Shown: positions 15,541-24,459 of the stretch, one piece after another
Layout: every line of letters begins with the position of its first letter
How positions within the stretch are numbered: the stretch's first letter is position 1
Assembly: GCF_034258515.1 (NCBI RefSeq)
Contig: NZ_CP139438.1
Span: forward strand, 62,001-126,000
Source of the DNA: Pseudarthrobacter oxydans
Lineage (GTDB): Bacteria > Actinomycetota > Actinomycetes > Actinomycetales > Micrococcaceae
Direction: 5' to 3'
DNA length: 64,000 nucleotides
The notes under the pieces: generated by a model
Database searches by the model: none
Told to the model about the DNA's origin: nothing
The model's input: the letters and a program-made list of their open reading frames with translations, nothing else
Program-made: the position numbers and the translations under genes

Positions 15541-15558
15541 TTATGGTACGTACGTACG
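15541..15558 (-). promoter_or_regulatory. Shared regulon operator, site 1
   Basis: The reverse complement CGTACGTACGTACCATAA matches the window-wide consensus YGWATNNRYRTACMWTAW with one mismatch. It lies 77 bp upstream of the start (15635) of the ABC binding protein and includes a perfect GTACGTACGTAC palindrome. Confidence 0.7.
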
Positions 15559-15634
15559 GAATGATGTTTATCACATCGTCGGAATGATGCTCTACCGGCC
15601 GATTTTCGACACCAAAACGAAGGATAGACCAAAG

Positions 15635-16720
15635 ATGTTCTTTTCAAGTTTGCGTAGGACAGGGGCGGCCCCTCGCCTGGCCGCTGCCGCGGGAGTTATC
15701 GGTCTGATGACGCTTTCTCTAACGGGCTGCGGCGGTGCCGCTCCCGAAAACTCTGTGACTGCTGGTCCGCCGGCCATCGTCGATAACGCGGCATGGGACA
15801 AGATCGTCGAGTCCGCGAATAAGGAAGGCACCGTCAACCTCTACAGGTCACTTGGTGGCTCAGAAAATGTAATGGCTGAGTTCGAGAAGGCATATCCGAA
15901 CATCAAGATAGAGCAGACATTTGCGGGCACAGGTGATCTGATCCAGCGGCTAGACCAGGAAATTGATGCCGACGTTACTGGGGCAGACCTGGTCTTGCAT
16001 GCATCACCGGGCTGGTTCGATGAAAAGTTCGCAGCGAACAAGTTCGCGTCGCTCAGCGTGAGCCCTGACACCGCAAGCGCCGGGTGGGAAGAGCGGCTTG
16101 AAGGCAAGAGCTACGCCACCTTTTTTGGATTCCCCTACACCCTCAGCAGTAGGACCGGACTACCGACCTACACGGACTTGAAGTCTCTTCTGGACGCAAA
16201 TCCGAACGCCCGAGTCGGGGTCAACGATCCTCACGCTTCCGTCGCTGCTGCGTTCTACTACGAAACTCAACGACAAGAATTCGGGGACAAGGTATTGGAC
16301 CAACTGGCCGCCACCCAGCGCACAATGGAGTCAGGCAACACCAAATTGGCGCAGGCCCTCGCAGCCGGAACGTATGACTACGCCGTCCCTGGTCAGAACT
16401 CCACGACTGCCCCCCTTATCGCCAAGGGAGCACAGATTGTCGAGACGGTTCCCACCAAGGGAACGACGGGCGCGTACTACACCTTGGCCGTGATGCAGAA
16501 GTCAGCCCATCCGAACGCAGCTACGGTGCTTGCCAACTGGCTGATGAGCAGGGATGGAGCTACTTCTCTGGTTAAGCACATCTCACCCGCGACCGTCCCG
16601 CAAGAAATTGACGGGGCGATTCCATGGGGAACCGTGAAAACCTACGATCCCAAGGAGTGGACAACTGCCAAGTGGGACGAGTGGATCGCCAAGTATTGGA
16701 CTCCACGATTCGGCGGCTGA
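15635..16720 (+). CDS. ABC substrate-binding lipoprotein, Fe3+/polyamine-type family
   Basis: This 361-residue protein begins at ATG 15635 with AAGGA upstream. The signal peptide (LAAAAGVIGLMTLSLTGC) ends in a lipobox, so it is tethered outside the membrane. The mature part begins VNLYRSLGGSENVMAEFEKA and has the extended two-lobe fold of family 1/8 proteins of the AfuA/FbpA/PotD type. Those proteins carry ligands as varied as iron, phosphonates and aromatic or dicarboxylic acids. No conserved iron-binding tyrosine pair is obvious. A fused permease and an ATPase follow on the same strand, then two enzymes, so the cargo is probably the organic acid degraded by the cluster. Confidence 0.85.
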   Translation: MFFSSLRRTGAAPRLAAAAGVIGLMTLSLTGCGGAAPENSVTAGPPAIVDNAAWDKIVESANKEGTVNLYRSLGGSENVMAEFEKAYPNIKIEQTFAGTGDLIQRLDQEIDADVTGADLVLHASPGWFDEKFAANKFASLSVSPDTASAGWEERLEGKSYATFFGFPYTLSSRTGLPTYTDLKSLLDANPNARVGVNDPHASVAAAFYYETQRQEFGDKVLDQLAATQRTMESGNTKLAQALAAGTYDYAVPGQNSTTAPLIAKGAQIVETVPTKGTTGAYYTLAVMQKSAHPNAATVLANWLMSRDGATSLVKHISPATVPQEIDGAIPWGTVKTYDPKEWTTAKWDEWIAKYWTPRFGG

Positions 16721-16928
16721 CGTGTGCACAGGCGCAGCGATTTTGTCGGCCAGGCCGGGAGCGCGCGCCTCGGACAACCCATCGAGACTGTGGGTGGGGC
16801 CCGTTCTATCCGCGCATCTTAACGATGCCACACCCACTTAGTCCGATCTCGATAAATGCCGGCCCCAAGACGGCATCATCTGACCAGGCCCATGGGGAGC
16901 CCGTCCCACAACGCAGGAGATATTATTC

Positions 16929-18662
16929 ATGACCGTTCCCACGATGGAGTCGAAGCATCGGGACTCGACGACCACAAGGACCCCGAACCTCAAACGGGCC
17001 CCGGTATCGCGGCGTCGTTCCTCGATCATCTGGTACACGTTTGCCGCTACCCTTGCAGTTCTCATCGCGACGCCCGTGCTGCTCTTCTTTGCCCGACTGT
17101 TCGAAGATGGCGGATCTACGTTCGCACGTCTTTCAGCAATGCCCGGCATCGGCACGACTTTTCTGACGACGGTTCTCCTCGCCGCAGGATCGACGGCTAT
17201 CGGGGCAATCATCGCCGTCGCCTTGGCTGCCGCCGCGCTTCGTGTACCGCCCGCGATGAAATCATTCGCGGCGATAATCCCTCAGATTCCGCTCGTAATC
17301 CCAGCCGTGGCTTACGTTTACGGATGGATCTTCATATTCGATCCTGACGTCGGCTATGCGAACACCATGTTGCGCCAGCTTCCCTTCTTTAGCCATCTCC
17401 AAGACGGCCCGATCAACATCTACACGATCCCTGCACTAATCCTCTTCACCGGAATTGAGACGTCGGGGATGATCTTCGCTTTTGTATACCCGCGGCTTCT
17501 GGAGATCAACGGTTCAGTGGAGGCTGCAGCCCGAGTCGCAGGTGCTTCGGCCTTCCGCAGCTTCATGACGATTTCCTTCCCACTTCTTCGACCCGGGCTG
17601 ATTGCAGGAATCGTTGTTGCGTTCCTGATCGGAATGGGCCAATTCACCGCTCCCTTATTTTTGGGAACGAGGGAAGGCATCAAGGTGATCTCCACAGAGA
17701 TCTTCCGACTACGCGAGCAGTTCCCCATTGACTACCCGCTGACAGCGGCACTGGGTCTGCCGCTTCTTATCTTCGGCGTTCTGGCGATCCTCGTTCAGCG
17801 ACATATCGTTGGGGATCAGCGCCGCTACACCACACAAAGTAGTGGACGCGGGATAACAAGGAAGCCCTCCAGGGGCGCGGCTGCCGTGATAGTGGGCTAC
17901 GCCGTGATTATCATCGGCTTGCCACTGATAGCCCTGACGCTTGTCGCGTTCTCGCCGTTCTGGAATGGTGACCTTGCTAACTTGACCTTCACACTCGACA
18001 ACGTCAACGCAGCGCTCAAGGATCCCGATGTCGGGAAGTCCATTTATAGCAGTGTGGTGACATCCTTCCTCGCAGCCTTGATTGTCGTCCCACTCGGGTT
18101 CATCGCAGCACTGGCTCTCAGCGGGGTGGTAAAGGCGCCACCGGTTGTTGTGAAGTCCTTGGACTTCATTTTCATCTCGCCCCTTGCGGTCCCGCGCGCC
18201 CTGCTTGGAATGGTGGTTCTGTTTGTCTTCATCCGACCGCCGTTCTCCCTGTATGGCACGTTGGCACTGTTCGTCATTGCGTACGTCTTCATCGCTCTCC
18301 CGTTCGCCATGCGATCTCAATATTCAAGCTTGATCGGTGTGGACAAGGCTCTTTTTGAGGCCGCTCGGGTCGGCGGTGCAAGCCAGCTCCGCATGGTAGC
18401 GACGATCGCCCTGCCCGTTGCACGCCGCGGTATTGCAGCGAGCATCGCACTCGCGTTCGTCATGCTCACGCACGACTTCGCCGTCTCGGTGATGGTTCAG
18501 TCACCCGGCCAGCAGGTCATGGGGACGCTTCTTTACCAGTTCGGACAGGAAGGCGCCGCGCCCGCGATCGCCGTTATGTCACTAATCATGACTCTCGTAA
18601 CAGCCGGGATCCTGGCATTGACAATCAGGATCGCGGGAAAATCAGCCTTGGAGGGAATCTAG
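16929..18662 (+). CDS. Fused two-domain ABC permease
   Basis: This 577-residue membrane protein is made of two tandem MetI-type permease domains. Each has six spans and an EAA loop: EAAARVAGASAFRSFMTISF in the first half and EAARVGGASQLRMVATIALP in the second. This duplicated form is typical of FbpB/AfuB-type importers, in which one chain builds the whole channel. It starts at ATG 16929 with AGGAGA eight bases upstream. It ends 2 bp before the ATPase gene, showing tight coupling with it. Confidence 0.9.
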   Translation: MTVPTMESKHRDSTTTRTPNLKRAPVSRRRSSIIWYTFAATLAVLIATPVLLFFARLFEDGGSTFARLSAMPGIGTTFLTTVLLAAGSTAIGAIIAVALAAAALRVPPAMKSFAAIIPQIPLVIPAVAYVYGWIFIFDPDVGYANTMLRQLPFFSHLQDGPINIYTIPALILFTGIETSGMIFAFVYPRLLEINGSVEAAARVAGASAFRSFMTISFPLLRPGLIAGIVVAFLIGMGQFTAPLFLGTREGIKVISTEIFRLREQFPIDYPLTAALGLPLLIFGVLAILVQRHIVGDQRRYTTQSSGRGITRKPSRGAAAVIVGYAVIIIGLPLIALTLVAFSPFWNGDLANLTFTLDNVNAALKDPDVGKSIYSSVVTSFLAALIVVPLGFIAALALSGVVKAPPVVVKSLDFIFISPLAVPRALLGMVVLFVFIRPPFSLYGTLALFVIAYVFIALPFAMRSQYSSLIGVDKALFEAARVGGASQLRMVATIALPVARRGIAASIALAFVMLTHDFAVSVMVQSPGQQVMGTLLYQFGQEGAAPAIAVMSLIMTLVTAGILALTIRIAGKSALEGI

Positions 18663-18664
18663 GA

Positions 18665-19843
18665 ATGAGTTCTTCATACGCCAAAGAGAGGGTAGCCATC
18701 GTGGCTGAGGTAAACCCCGTCAAATCTATTAGTGCTTCCCTGAGGGGAGTTGGAAAATCGTTCTATGCCAAGGGCCGAACCGAGGACGCGATCAAAGATC
18801 TTAGTCTCGAAGTCGCGAAGGGCGAGTACGTTGTTGTCGTTGGCCCAAGCGGATGCGGCAAGTCGACGATGATTCGTTGCATCGCAGGGCTCGAAAATCC
18901 AACGGTCGGGGAAATCAACATCAGTGGAAGTCCCGTCTACAGCGCCGAGAAATCGATCAACAAGAAAGTAGAGTCTCGGAATGTCGGGATGGTATTCCAG
19001 AGCTATGCACTCTGGCCCCACATGACGGTTGAGCGCAACATCGAGTATCCGCTCAAGATGCGCAAGATCCCGAAGGTCGAGCGACGCCAACGCGTCGCGA
19101 AGGTCTTGGAAGCGCTCGAATGTACGAAGCTTGCAAAGCGGCTTCCAGCCGAATTGAGTGGTGGCCAGCAGCAACGCGTTGCCCTTGCGCGTGCACTTGT
19201 GTACGAACCGGAAGTTCTGCTGCTGGACGAGCCGTTGAGTGCATTGGATGCGCTGCTGCGAGTCTCACTTCGAACCGAACTGCTCCGACTGCATCGTGCG
19301 CTTGGCTTCACAGCGATACACATTACGCACGACCAGGAAGAAGCCCTCGAAATGGGGGACCGGATCGTGCTGATGAAGGAGGGGCGCATCGAGCAGATTG
19401 GCCCGCCGGCGGAGGTATATGCGCGGCCGATCTCACCATACGCTGCCACGTTCCTGGGTGTCCGGAACAAGCTGGCGGTATACCAGGCTGACGGTGTGCT
19501 TTGGTATGGAGCTCACGCCATTTCGGGCAGTGAGACGCTGGCCAACGCCGCGGTAGCCGACGGACAGTTGCAGCTGTTCGTTCGCGCCCGGGATACGCAT
19601 GTGCACAGGGACACGCCGGCGACTGCTGATATTCGCGCAGGTGAGATCGAGGTCCAAGGGACCATTGCACAGATCGTGCTCGGCGAGGGTGGTCGGCGTC
19701 AGTACGTCATCGACGTCGAGGATAGCCTCTGGTACGCGCAGCACGCCGCAGATGCAGACCTCGTGCCGGGGGACAAAGTTAGAGTACGTGCGCAAGCGGG
19801 GCAGTCTCTGCTCTACCAGGACGAGAAATTAGTCGATCACTGA
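18665..19843 (+). CDS. ABC transporter ATP-binding protein
   Basis: This 392-residue ATPase has a Walker A (GPSGCGKST), Q-loop (VFQSYALWPHM), signature (LSGGQQQRVALARAL), Walker B (LLLDEPLSALD) and switch histidine (AIHITHDQEEAL). The C-terminal 130 residues form a TOBE-type regulatory domain, as in PotA/FbpC/UgpC. It energises the fused permease encoded immediately upstream. About 20 residues precede the usual start of this family (ISASLRGVGKSFYA), so an internal start is possible. Confidence 0.9.
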   Translation: MSSSYAKERVAIVAEVNPVKSISASLRGVGKSFYAKGRTEDAIKDLSLEVAKGEYVVVVGPSGCGKSTMIRCIAGLENPTVGEINISGSPVYSAEKSINKKVESRNVGMVFQSYALWPHMTVERNIEYPLKMRKIPKVERRQRVAKVLEALECTKLAKRLPAELSGGQQQRVALARALVYEPEVLLLDEPLSALDALLRVSLRTELLRLHRALGFTAIHITHDQEEALEMGDRIVLMKEGRIEQIGPPAEVYARPISPYAATFLGVRNKLAVYQADGVLWYGAHAISGSETLANAAVADGQLQLFVRARDTHVHRDTPATADIRAGEIEVQGTIAQIVLGEGGRRQYVIDVEDSLWYAQHAADADLVPGDKVRVRAQAGQSLLYQDEKLVDH

Positions 19844-19907
19844 GCGCAAAATGCGGCCCCGAGGTCAGGGGCCTGAGACGAGTTTGACACGGAAACTTGA
19901 GGACCAG

Positions 19908-21401
19908 ATGACACTTGCACGTAATTATGATGCCCTTTTCATTGATGGACGGTGGATAAAGCCGTCGAGTTCGGAGACGATCAAGGTGATCTCGCCGGGA
20001 ACAGAGGCGGTCATCGGTTCGGTGCCGGCAGCTTCCACCGAAGATGTTGATCGGGCGGTCGGGGCAGCCAGAACAGCATTCGAGAATGGGCCGTGGCCCA
20101 CCATGGCGCCCATGGAGCGCGCCGAAATCCTTCGCCGCGTTCGGGATGCGATCGCTGAGCGTCGCGAAGACTTCGCCACGCTTATCACCGATGAGATGGG
20201 CAGCCCGATCACCCAATCCAGAGCCATCCAGGTGGGAACTCCACTCGCATTGCTCGATTCCTATCTTGAGCTCATCGAGACCTTTCCGTTCCGCGACATC
20301 CGAACCACTTCGTCCGGCAGCGCACTTGTGACCAGAGAGCCCGTCGGTGTGGTTGCAGCGGTTGTCCCCTGGAACGTGCCGTTGACCGTCGCCATACAGA
20401 AGGTCGCACCCGCACTGCTGACCGGCTGCACAGTGGTGCTCAAACCCGCTACGGAGACACCTCTGACCGCCTTTGCACTCGCTCAGCTCTTCCAGGAGGC
20501 GGGATTGCCACAGGGTGTATTGAATGTTGTGCCGGCGAGCCGCGAAGTCAGTGAGTACCTCGTCAGTCACCCCGGTGTGGACAAGCTGACCTTCACCGGG
20601 TCGACTGCGGTCGGGCGGCGGCTCGCATCAATTTGCGGTCAAAACCTGACTCGGGTCACGCTGGAACTCGGAGGGAAATCAGCGGCCGTAATCCTCGATG
20701 ATGCTGACATGGACGCGACCGTGGAGTCGTTACGGCTTGCCTCTCTGCGTAACAGCGGTCAGATCTGCAGCCTGAAAACCCGGCTTCTGATCTCGAACCG
20801 CCGACACGACGAGTTCATTGACCGCCTGCGTGGCCTGGTTGAGTCGATGCCGGTGGGCGATCCACACGATCCATCCGTGCAGATCGGTCCCATGGCGACA
20901 GCGCGGCAGCGCGATGTCGTCCAGGGGTACATCCAGGCGGGAAAGAGCGAAGGTGCGACACTGGCCATTGGCGGTGGCCACCCAACGCAGGAGCATGGAT
21001 GGTTCGCCGATCCCACGGTGTTCACAGACGTCAAACCCGACATGAAAATCGCTCTCGAGGAGATCTTCGGACCTGTTCTCTCGGTGCTGCGGTACGACGA
21101 CGAGGATATGGCGATAAACCTCGCTAACCATTCGCCATATGGGCTGAACGGCGCCGTCTTCACAAGCGATCTTGACCACGGGCTGGCGGTCGCTGGCCGT
21201 ATCCGAACAGGGACGGTCGAAATAAACGGCAGCTCGGCGGGCTTCCATGCACCGGTCGGCGGTTTTAAAGACAGCGGGATTGGGCGGGAAGCAGGCCAAG
21301 AGGGCCTTGAGGCCTATGTGGAGCCGAAGTCTTATGGTCTCCCGCACGATTTCGCTGCCGGGTTGGGACAGGCAAACAAGGCTCACGCGGACAGCTTCTA
21401 A
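19908..21401 (+). CDS. NAD(P)-dependent aldehyde dehydrogenase
   Basis: This 497-residue enzyme starts at ATG 19908 with TGAGGA upstream; the longer frame to 19851 lacks an RBS. It shows the family order: VVPWNVPL, then PATETPLTAFAL, the NAD-binding FTGSTAVGRR, the general-base glutamate in LELGGKSA, the nucleophilic cysteine in NSGQICSLKTR, and EEIFGPVLSVL. It oxidises an aldehyde to an acid in the cytosol. Directly downstream of the importer, it may handle the aldehyde made by the zinc alcohol dehydrogenase at 23342. The exact substrate cannot be assigned. Confidence 0.92.
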   Translation: MTLARNYDALFIDGRWIKPSSSETIKVISPGTEAVIGSVPAASTEDVDRAVGAARTAFENGPWPTMAPMERAEILRRVRDAIAERREDFATLITDEMGSPITQSRAIQVGTPLALLDSYLELIETFPFRDIRTTSSGSALVTREPVGVVAAVVPWNVPLTVAIQKVAPALLTGCTVVLKPATETPLTAFALAQLFQEAGLPQGVLNVVPASREVSEYLVSHPGVDKLTFTGSTAVGRRLASICGQNLTRVTLELGGKSAAVILDDADMDATVESLRLASLRNSGQICSLKTRLLISNRRHDEFIDRLRGLVESMPVGDPHDPSVQIGPMATARQRDVVQGYIQAGKSEGATLAIGGGHPTQEHGWFADPTVFTDVKPDMKIALEEIFGPVLSVLRYDDEDMAINLANHSPYGLNGAVFTSDLDHGLAVAGRIRTGTVEINGSSAGFHAPVGGFKDSGIGREAGQEGLEAYVEPKSYGLPHDFAAGLGQANKAHADSF

Positions 21402-21461
21402 GCACATCAGTTTCTTATTTCCAGTGCAAGGTTTCGGCGTTGCAGTCAGAAGGGCTTTTAA

Positions 21462-21836
21462 ATGAGCATCGATCGATACGAAGAGGGTCTCAGGATCCGA
21501 CGTGAAGTGAACGGAGACGACGTCGTAGATCAGATCCTGCGGGAGACTGACGAATTCTCCCGTCCTATTCAGGACCTGGTCACGGAATATTGCTGGGGCG
21601 AGATATGGGGCCGCCCCGGCCTTGACCGCCGCAGTCGAAGCATCCTCAATATCGGGATGTTGGCGGCCATGAACCGTCCCGACGCGCTTGCCGGTCATAT
21701 CCGTTCCGGTCTGGTTAACGGACTCACTTCTGTCGAGATCCGCGAGTGCCTGCTACAAGTAGCTGTCTACGCCGGAATGCCTGCGGGGCTCGCTGCGTTC
21801 AAAGTCGCCCGCGACGTGCTCCCTGACTTCGACTGA
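21462..21836 (+). CDS. Carboxymuconolactone decarboxylase family protein
   Basis: This 124-residue protein is the length of PcaC (4-carboxymuconolactone decarboxylase). It shows LDRRSRSILNIGMLAAMN, then HIRSGLVNGLTSVEIRECLL and YAGMPAGLAAFKVA, the PcaC-type histidine, glutamate and YxGxPxA pattern. There is no CxxC, so it is not an AhpD peroxidase. It may decarboxylate or isomerise a gamma-lactone acid, or simply share the fold. It is the last gene of the importer operon. A two-domain relative is encoded at 45207-45953. Confidence 0.85.
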   Translation: MSIDRYEEGLRIRREVNGDDVVDQILRETDEFSRPIQDLVTEYCWGEIWGRPGLDRRSRSILNIGMLAAMNRPDALAGHIRSGLVNGLTSVEIRECLLQVAVYAGMPAGLAAFKVARDVLPDFD

Positions 21837-22659
21837 GGCGCAGTTTCTTGGCTTACTAAGTCAGACTGGTTCCTGGCCGTCCATGTCGTCCATGCCGCTG
21901 TGTACGGCTATTTGCCAGCAGAGTCGACGCCAGGGTTCCGGCAACCTGTCCAATGTTTGGGAGGTAAAGGCTGAGACCAACTCCACTCCACAGAATGCGG
22001 CAGGGAGGGTACACGCCAGCAATGCGCTCAGAATTCGCCGGGGCGGAATTATGCGTAGGCGGCGTCGGTTTTGCTGTAGAGCCACAACAGGAGCAGACCC
22101 AGCCAGTTGCGCTATCGAAAATTCTGCAATGGCGCCCGTAGCAAAGTGGGCGCCATTGCAGTTCACACCTGCCACAGGACACTCGTGAAGTTCCACGATA
22201 TTCTCTCTAATAGAGAGCGCCTCTAAACCCTCATCATCACCGTCGTCGGCCTTTGCCGCGGCCAAGGATGGCTGCTCCTGGGTCCAAGCGGAGCGCTTAC
22301 GGCCTTGAGTGGATAGCCACAGTGGATGGGGTGACCCCCGCGGGCGAGATGTCGCCGGCGCTGGTGATGGCGTCTTCGCGCAGGCACGGTTCATCATGGC
22401 CGGGACGATTCCGTCACGTATGGCCGGGGACTCGCTGCAGGACGTGGGAGCTGCCCTGGTCCTTGGGCTTGTGCGCGGCGGCTGATGTGGAACAACGAAA
22501 CCGGATTCATCCGGCGGAACAGCAACGCCGCCTGTGGCGCGGGTTCGCCGGGGTTCTCGCGACCAGGATCGTGCAGGTCAAACCACGTGACGTGGACAGC
22601 TATGACGTAGTGGAGAGGTCCAACCTGTTCCTGGACACCTACTTCCTGCCCTTACAGGA
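21837..22659. other. Decayed DNA with broken frames
   Basis: No intact gene is evident. On the minus strand two overlapping frames around 21900-22060 each hold half of a hydrophobic segment (ALLACTLPAAFCGV and GLSLYLPNIGQVAGTLAST), as if a membrane protein tail had been frameshifted. On the plus strand, the ends of two frames (stops at about 22485 and 22664) have protein-like composition (MAGDSLQDVGAALVLGLVRGG and VKPRDVDSYDVVERSNLFLD), but I cannot identify them. Confidence 0.45.
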
Positions 22660-22880
22660 CAACTGACATCGCCGGGAGGATTCCTGCTGGGCCAGCGGGC
22701 CCCAAGGCCAATGCCGAGCTGGCCGGGAGGACCAGGGCCCGGCCACGGATCTGCTCGATACAGACAAAGGCGCAATGCTGGGACTCCCGCCGGTTCCGGA
22801 TTCGCTCCGCGACACACTCCCCAGCCGGACTGCCGGGTCCGGATCAGATTCAACGACTACTCCGTGCCCAGCATGCGTCA
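22660..22880 (+). pseudogene. IS21-type transposase (istA) remnant
   Basis: Two plus-strand frames give pieces that resemble the C-terminal part of IstA: ANAELAGRTRARATDLLDTD with LGLPPVPDSLRDTL, and after a frame change CRVRIRFNDYSVPS. The NDYSVP block followed by loss of frame suggests an old, deleted IS21-family element. No istB partner or terminal repeats were found. Confidence 0.45.
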
Positions 22881-23004
22881 GGCACCCCCGGCAGCGGCGG
22901 TCTGTAGAACAGAAACCCTAACGGCAAAGTCATTGGAGACAGGGCACGGCCAGGGACAGGAACGAGGCGCATGCTGCGCTGATAGCGCTGGCAGTGCAGT
23001 CCTA

Positions 23005-23214
23005 TTAAGGTGACAAGATGATTTTTTCGTTGTCGTCAATATGAACAAATACACGAGGCTCTACTCCGTCTGCTGCCAGCCAGAAACCTGAGTCGTCATG
23101 CATGACAATCTCGACGGTCCCGAGTCGAAGTGTAGAACCGTTTCTTCGCACTTCGACGTGGTCGCCAGGGGCCGGAAACCAGTTTTGATTGCTTCGGTTG
23201 ACTTGTTCTCGCAT
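23005..23214 (-). CDS. Small conserved-looking hypothetical protein
   Basis: This 69-residue protein has strongly structured composition: WFPAPGDHVEVRRNGSTLRL, then GTVEIVMHDDSGFWLAADGV and EPRVFVHIDDNEKIIL. The alternating pattern of short beta strands around a GDxVEV start suggests an SH3-like or KOW-like barrel. It is the last gene of the minus-strand operon that begins at 27951. Function unknown; possibly an accessory or nucleic-acid-binding protein. A downstream frame restart supports a genuine gene rather than a remnant. Confidence 0.55.
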   Translation of the reverse strand: MREQVNRSNQNWFPAPGDHVEVRRNGSTLRLGTVEIVMHDDSGFWLAADGVEPRVFVHIDDNEKIILSP

Positions 23215-23341
23215 ATTAGAGGCGTCTGTGCCTCTTCCCTTCTGGATAGGAAGTGTGTGATCGATTCATCTTCTTGCCGACATTTGTTCTTACTCGCGGT
23301 CCGTGTGCTTGGCACGCAAACCGTTTGCGCTGCATTGGGTT

Positions 23342-24361
23342 TCACGGGCCTTCTGGCACAAAGACGCCCTTCCCCGATGTCTGCATGTCGAAAAGTTCGT
23401 ATGCCTCTTTGGCTTTGCCGAGACTCCACCGTTCGCTGAAGAGAGCGTCTACGTCGACCCTGCGCTCGACGACAAAACGGGCGCAGTTTTCCATGTCGGG
23501 GATTGACATGGTCCACGAGGTCATCGCTGTAATTTGACGGTAGAGGTGGTCGCTGAGATCGAAGTTGATGGTGGGGCCGACTCCGACCCAGCAGACGGAC
23601 CCCCAGAGGTCGAGCACGTCCAGGGCTGCGCGGGCTGCACTTGAGGCTCCGGATGTCTCGAGGCTCTTCGATACACCACGGCCGCCGCTCAAATCTCGGA
23701 TGGCATCCCCAACCGAGTCGACTTTCGATGGGTCAAGGGTGGCGACCGCGCCGAATTGGACGGATCGTTCAAGTCTCGTTGGCGAGATGTCGAGTGCTAT
23801 GACGTGTGCGCCCATAGCCGTGGCAAGTTGGGTGGCTGCGTGGCCGACGGGGCCTTGCCCGAAGATGGCAATGGTGTCGCTGCCTCGTAGCTGGAGTCGG
23901 TTCAGTGCCCCCCATGCCGTTCCCGTCGCACAACTGATGGACGCGGCAGCTAAGTATGAAAGGCCTTCTGGCATGGGCGTTATTGTGCTCAGGGGCACTC
24001 GGAGGAAGTCGGCATGGGAGCCACGGGCTGTTGCGCCCATTGCCTTTGCGCCTTGCCGGCACATCTGGGTCCATCCTGCTCGGCATTGATCACAGACCTG
24101 GCAGCTGAAATAGTGATGGACCATCACGGACCGTCCTTGCCATTCTTTCGGCACGCCCGATCCCACCGCCACAACGATCCCGGCTGGTTCGTGGCCTGCG
24201 ATTGTTGGTTGGCCAATTCTTGGGCCTCGGTATGTGTGAAGATCCGAACCGCACATTCCTGAGGCTAGAACTTTGATGATGACCTCTTGTGCATCAGGGG
24301 TCGGGTCATCGAAAGTCGCTACTTCCAGTTGACGCTCGCCGTGGAAGATGATGCCTCGCAA
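23342..24361 (-). CDS. Zinc-dependent alcohol dehydrogenase
   Basis: This 339-residue medium-chain dehydrogenase starts at TTG 24361, six bases after AGGAGG, which outweighs the longer frame from 24406. The catalytic zinc ligands are visible in ASGMCGSDLHTY and the GHEPAGIVVAVGSG motif. Structural zinc cysteines lie in CQVCDQCRAGWTQMC. The coenzyme-binding stretch is IAIFGQGPVGHAATQLATAM. It should oxidise an alcohol to an aldehyde or ketone with NAD(P). It follows the two alpha/beta hydrolases in one operon, so it may act on the alcohol released by ester cleavage. Confidence 0.9.
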   Translation of the reverse strand: MRGIIFHGERQLEVATFDDPTPDAQEVIIKVLASGMCGSDLHTYRGPRIGQPTIAGHEPAGIVVAVGSGVPKEWQGRSVMVHHYFSCQVCDQCRAGWTQMCRQGAKAMGATARGSHADFLRVPLSTITPMPEGLSYLAAASISCATGTAWGALNRLQLRGSDTIAIFGQGPVGHAATQLATAMGAHVIALDISPTRLERSVQFGAVATLDPSKVDSVGDAIRDLSGGRGVSKSLETSGASSAARAALDVLDLWGSVCWVGVGPTINFDLSDHLYRQITAMTSWTMSIPDMENCARFVVERRVDVDALFSERWSLGKAKEAYELFDMQTSGKGVFVPEGP

Positions 24362-24459
24362 ATGGTTCCTCCTGGGTGAATGGTTCCGGTCTTGACAGAT
24401 TCCCACCGAGCCAGGCTCCGCTGGGCAGTGGGCTCGTTGGGGAGAAGGGCGTTGACCGA

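Larger units (their letters stand above)
15070..15634. other. Leader region of the ABC importer operon
   Basis: This 565-bp stretch without a gene begins with a terminator-like hairpin for the TetR-type gene and ends with the shared 18-bp operator at 15541-15558. An in-frame upstream start for the binding protein at 15584 exists but is less likely than ATG 15635. Confidence 0.5.

Noticed and set aside
22253..22664. A 137-codon plus-strand gene in the decayed stretch
   Set aside because: The N-terminal two thirds are low-complexity and another frame looks more protein-like there; at best its end is a remnant.
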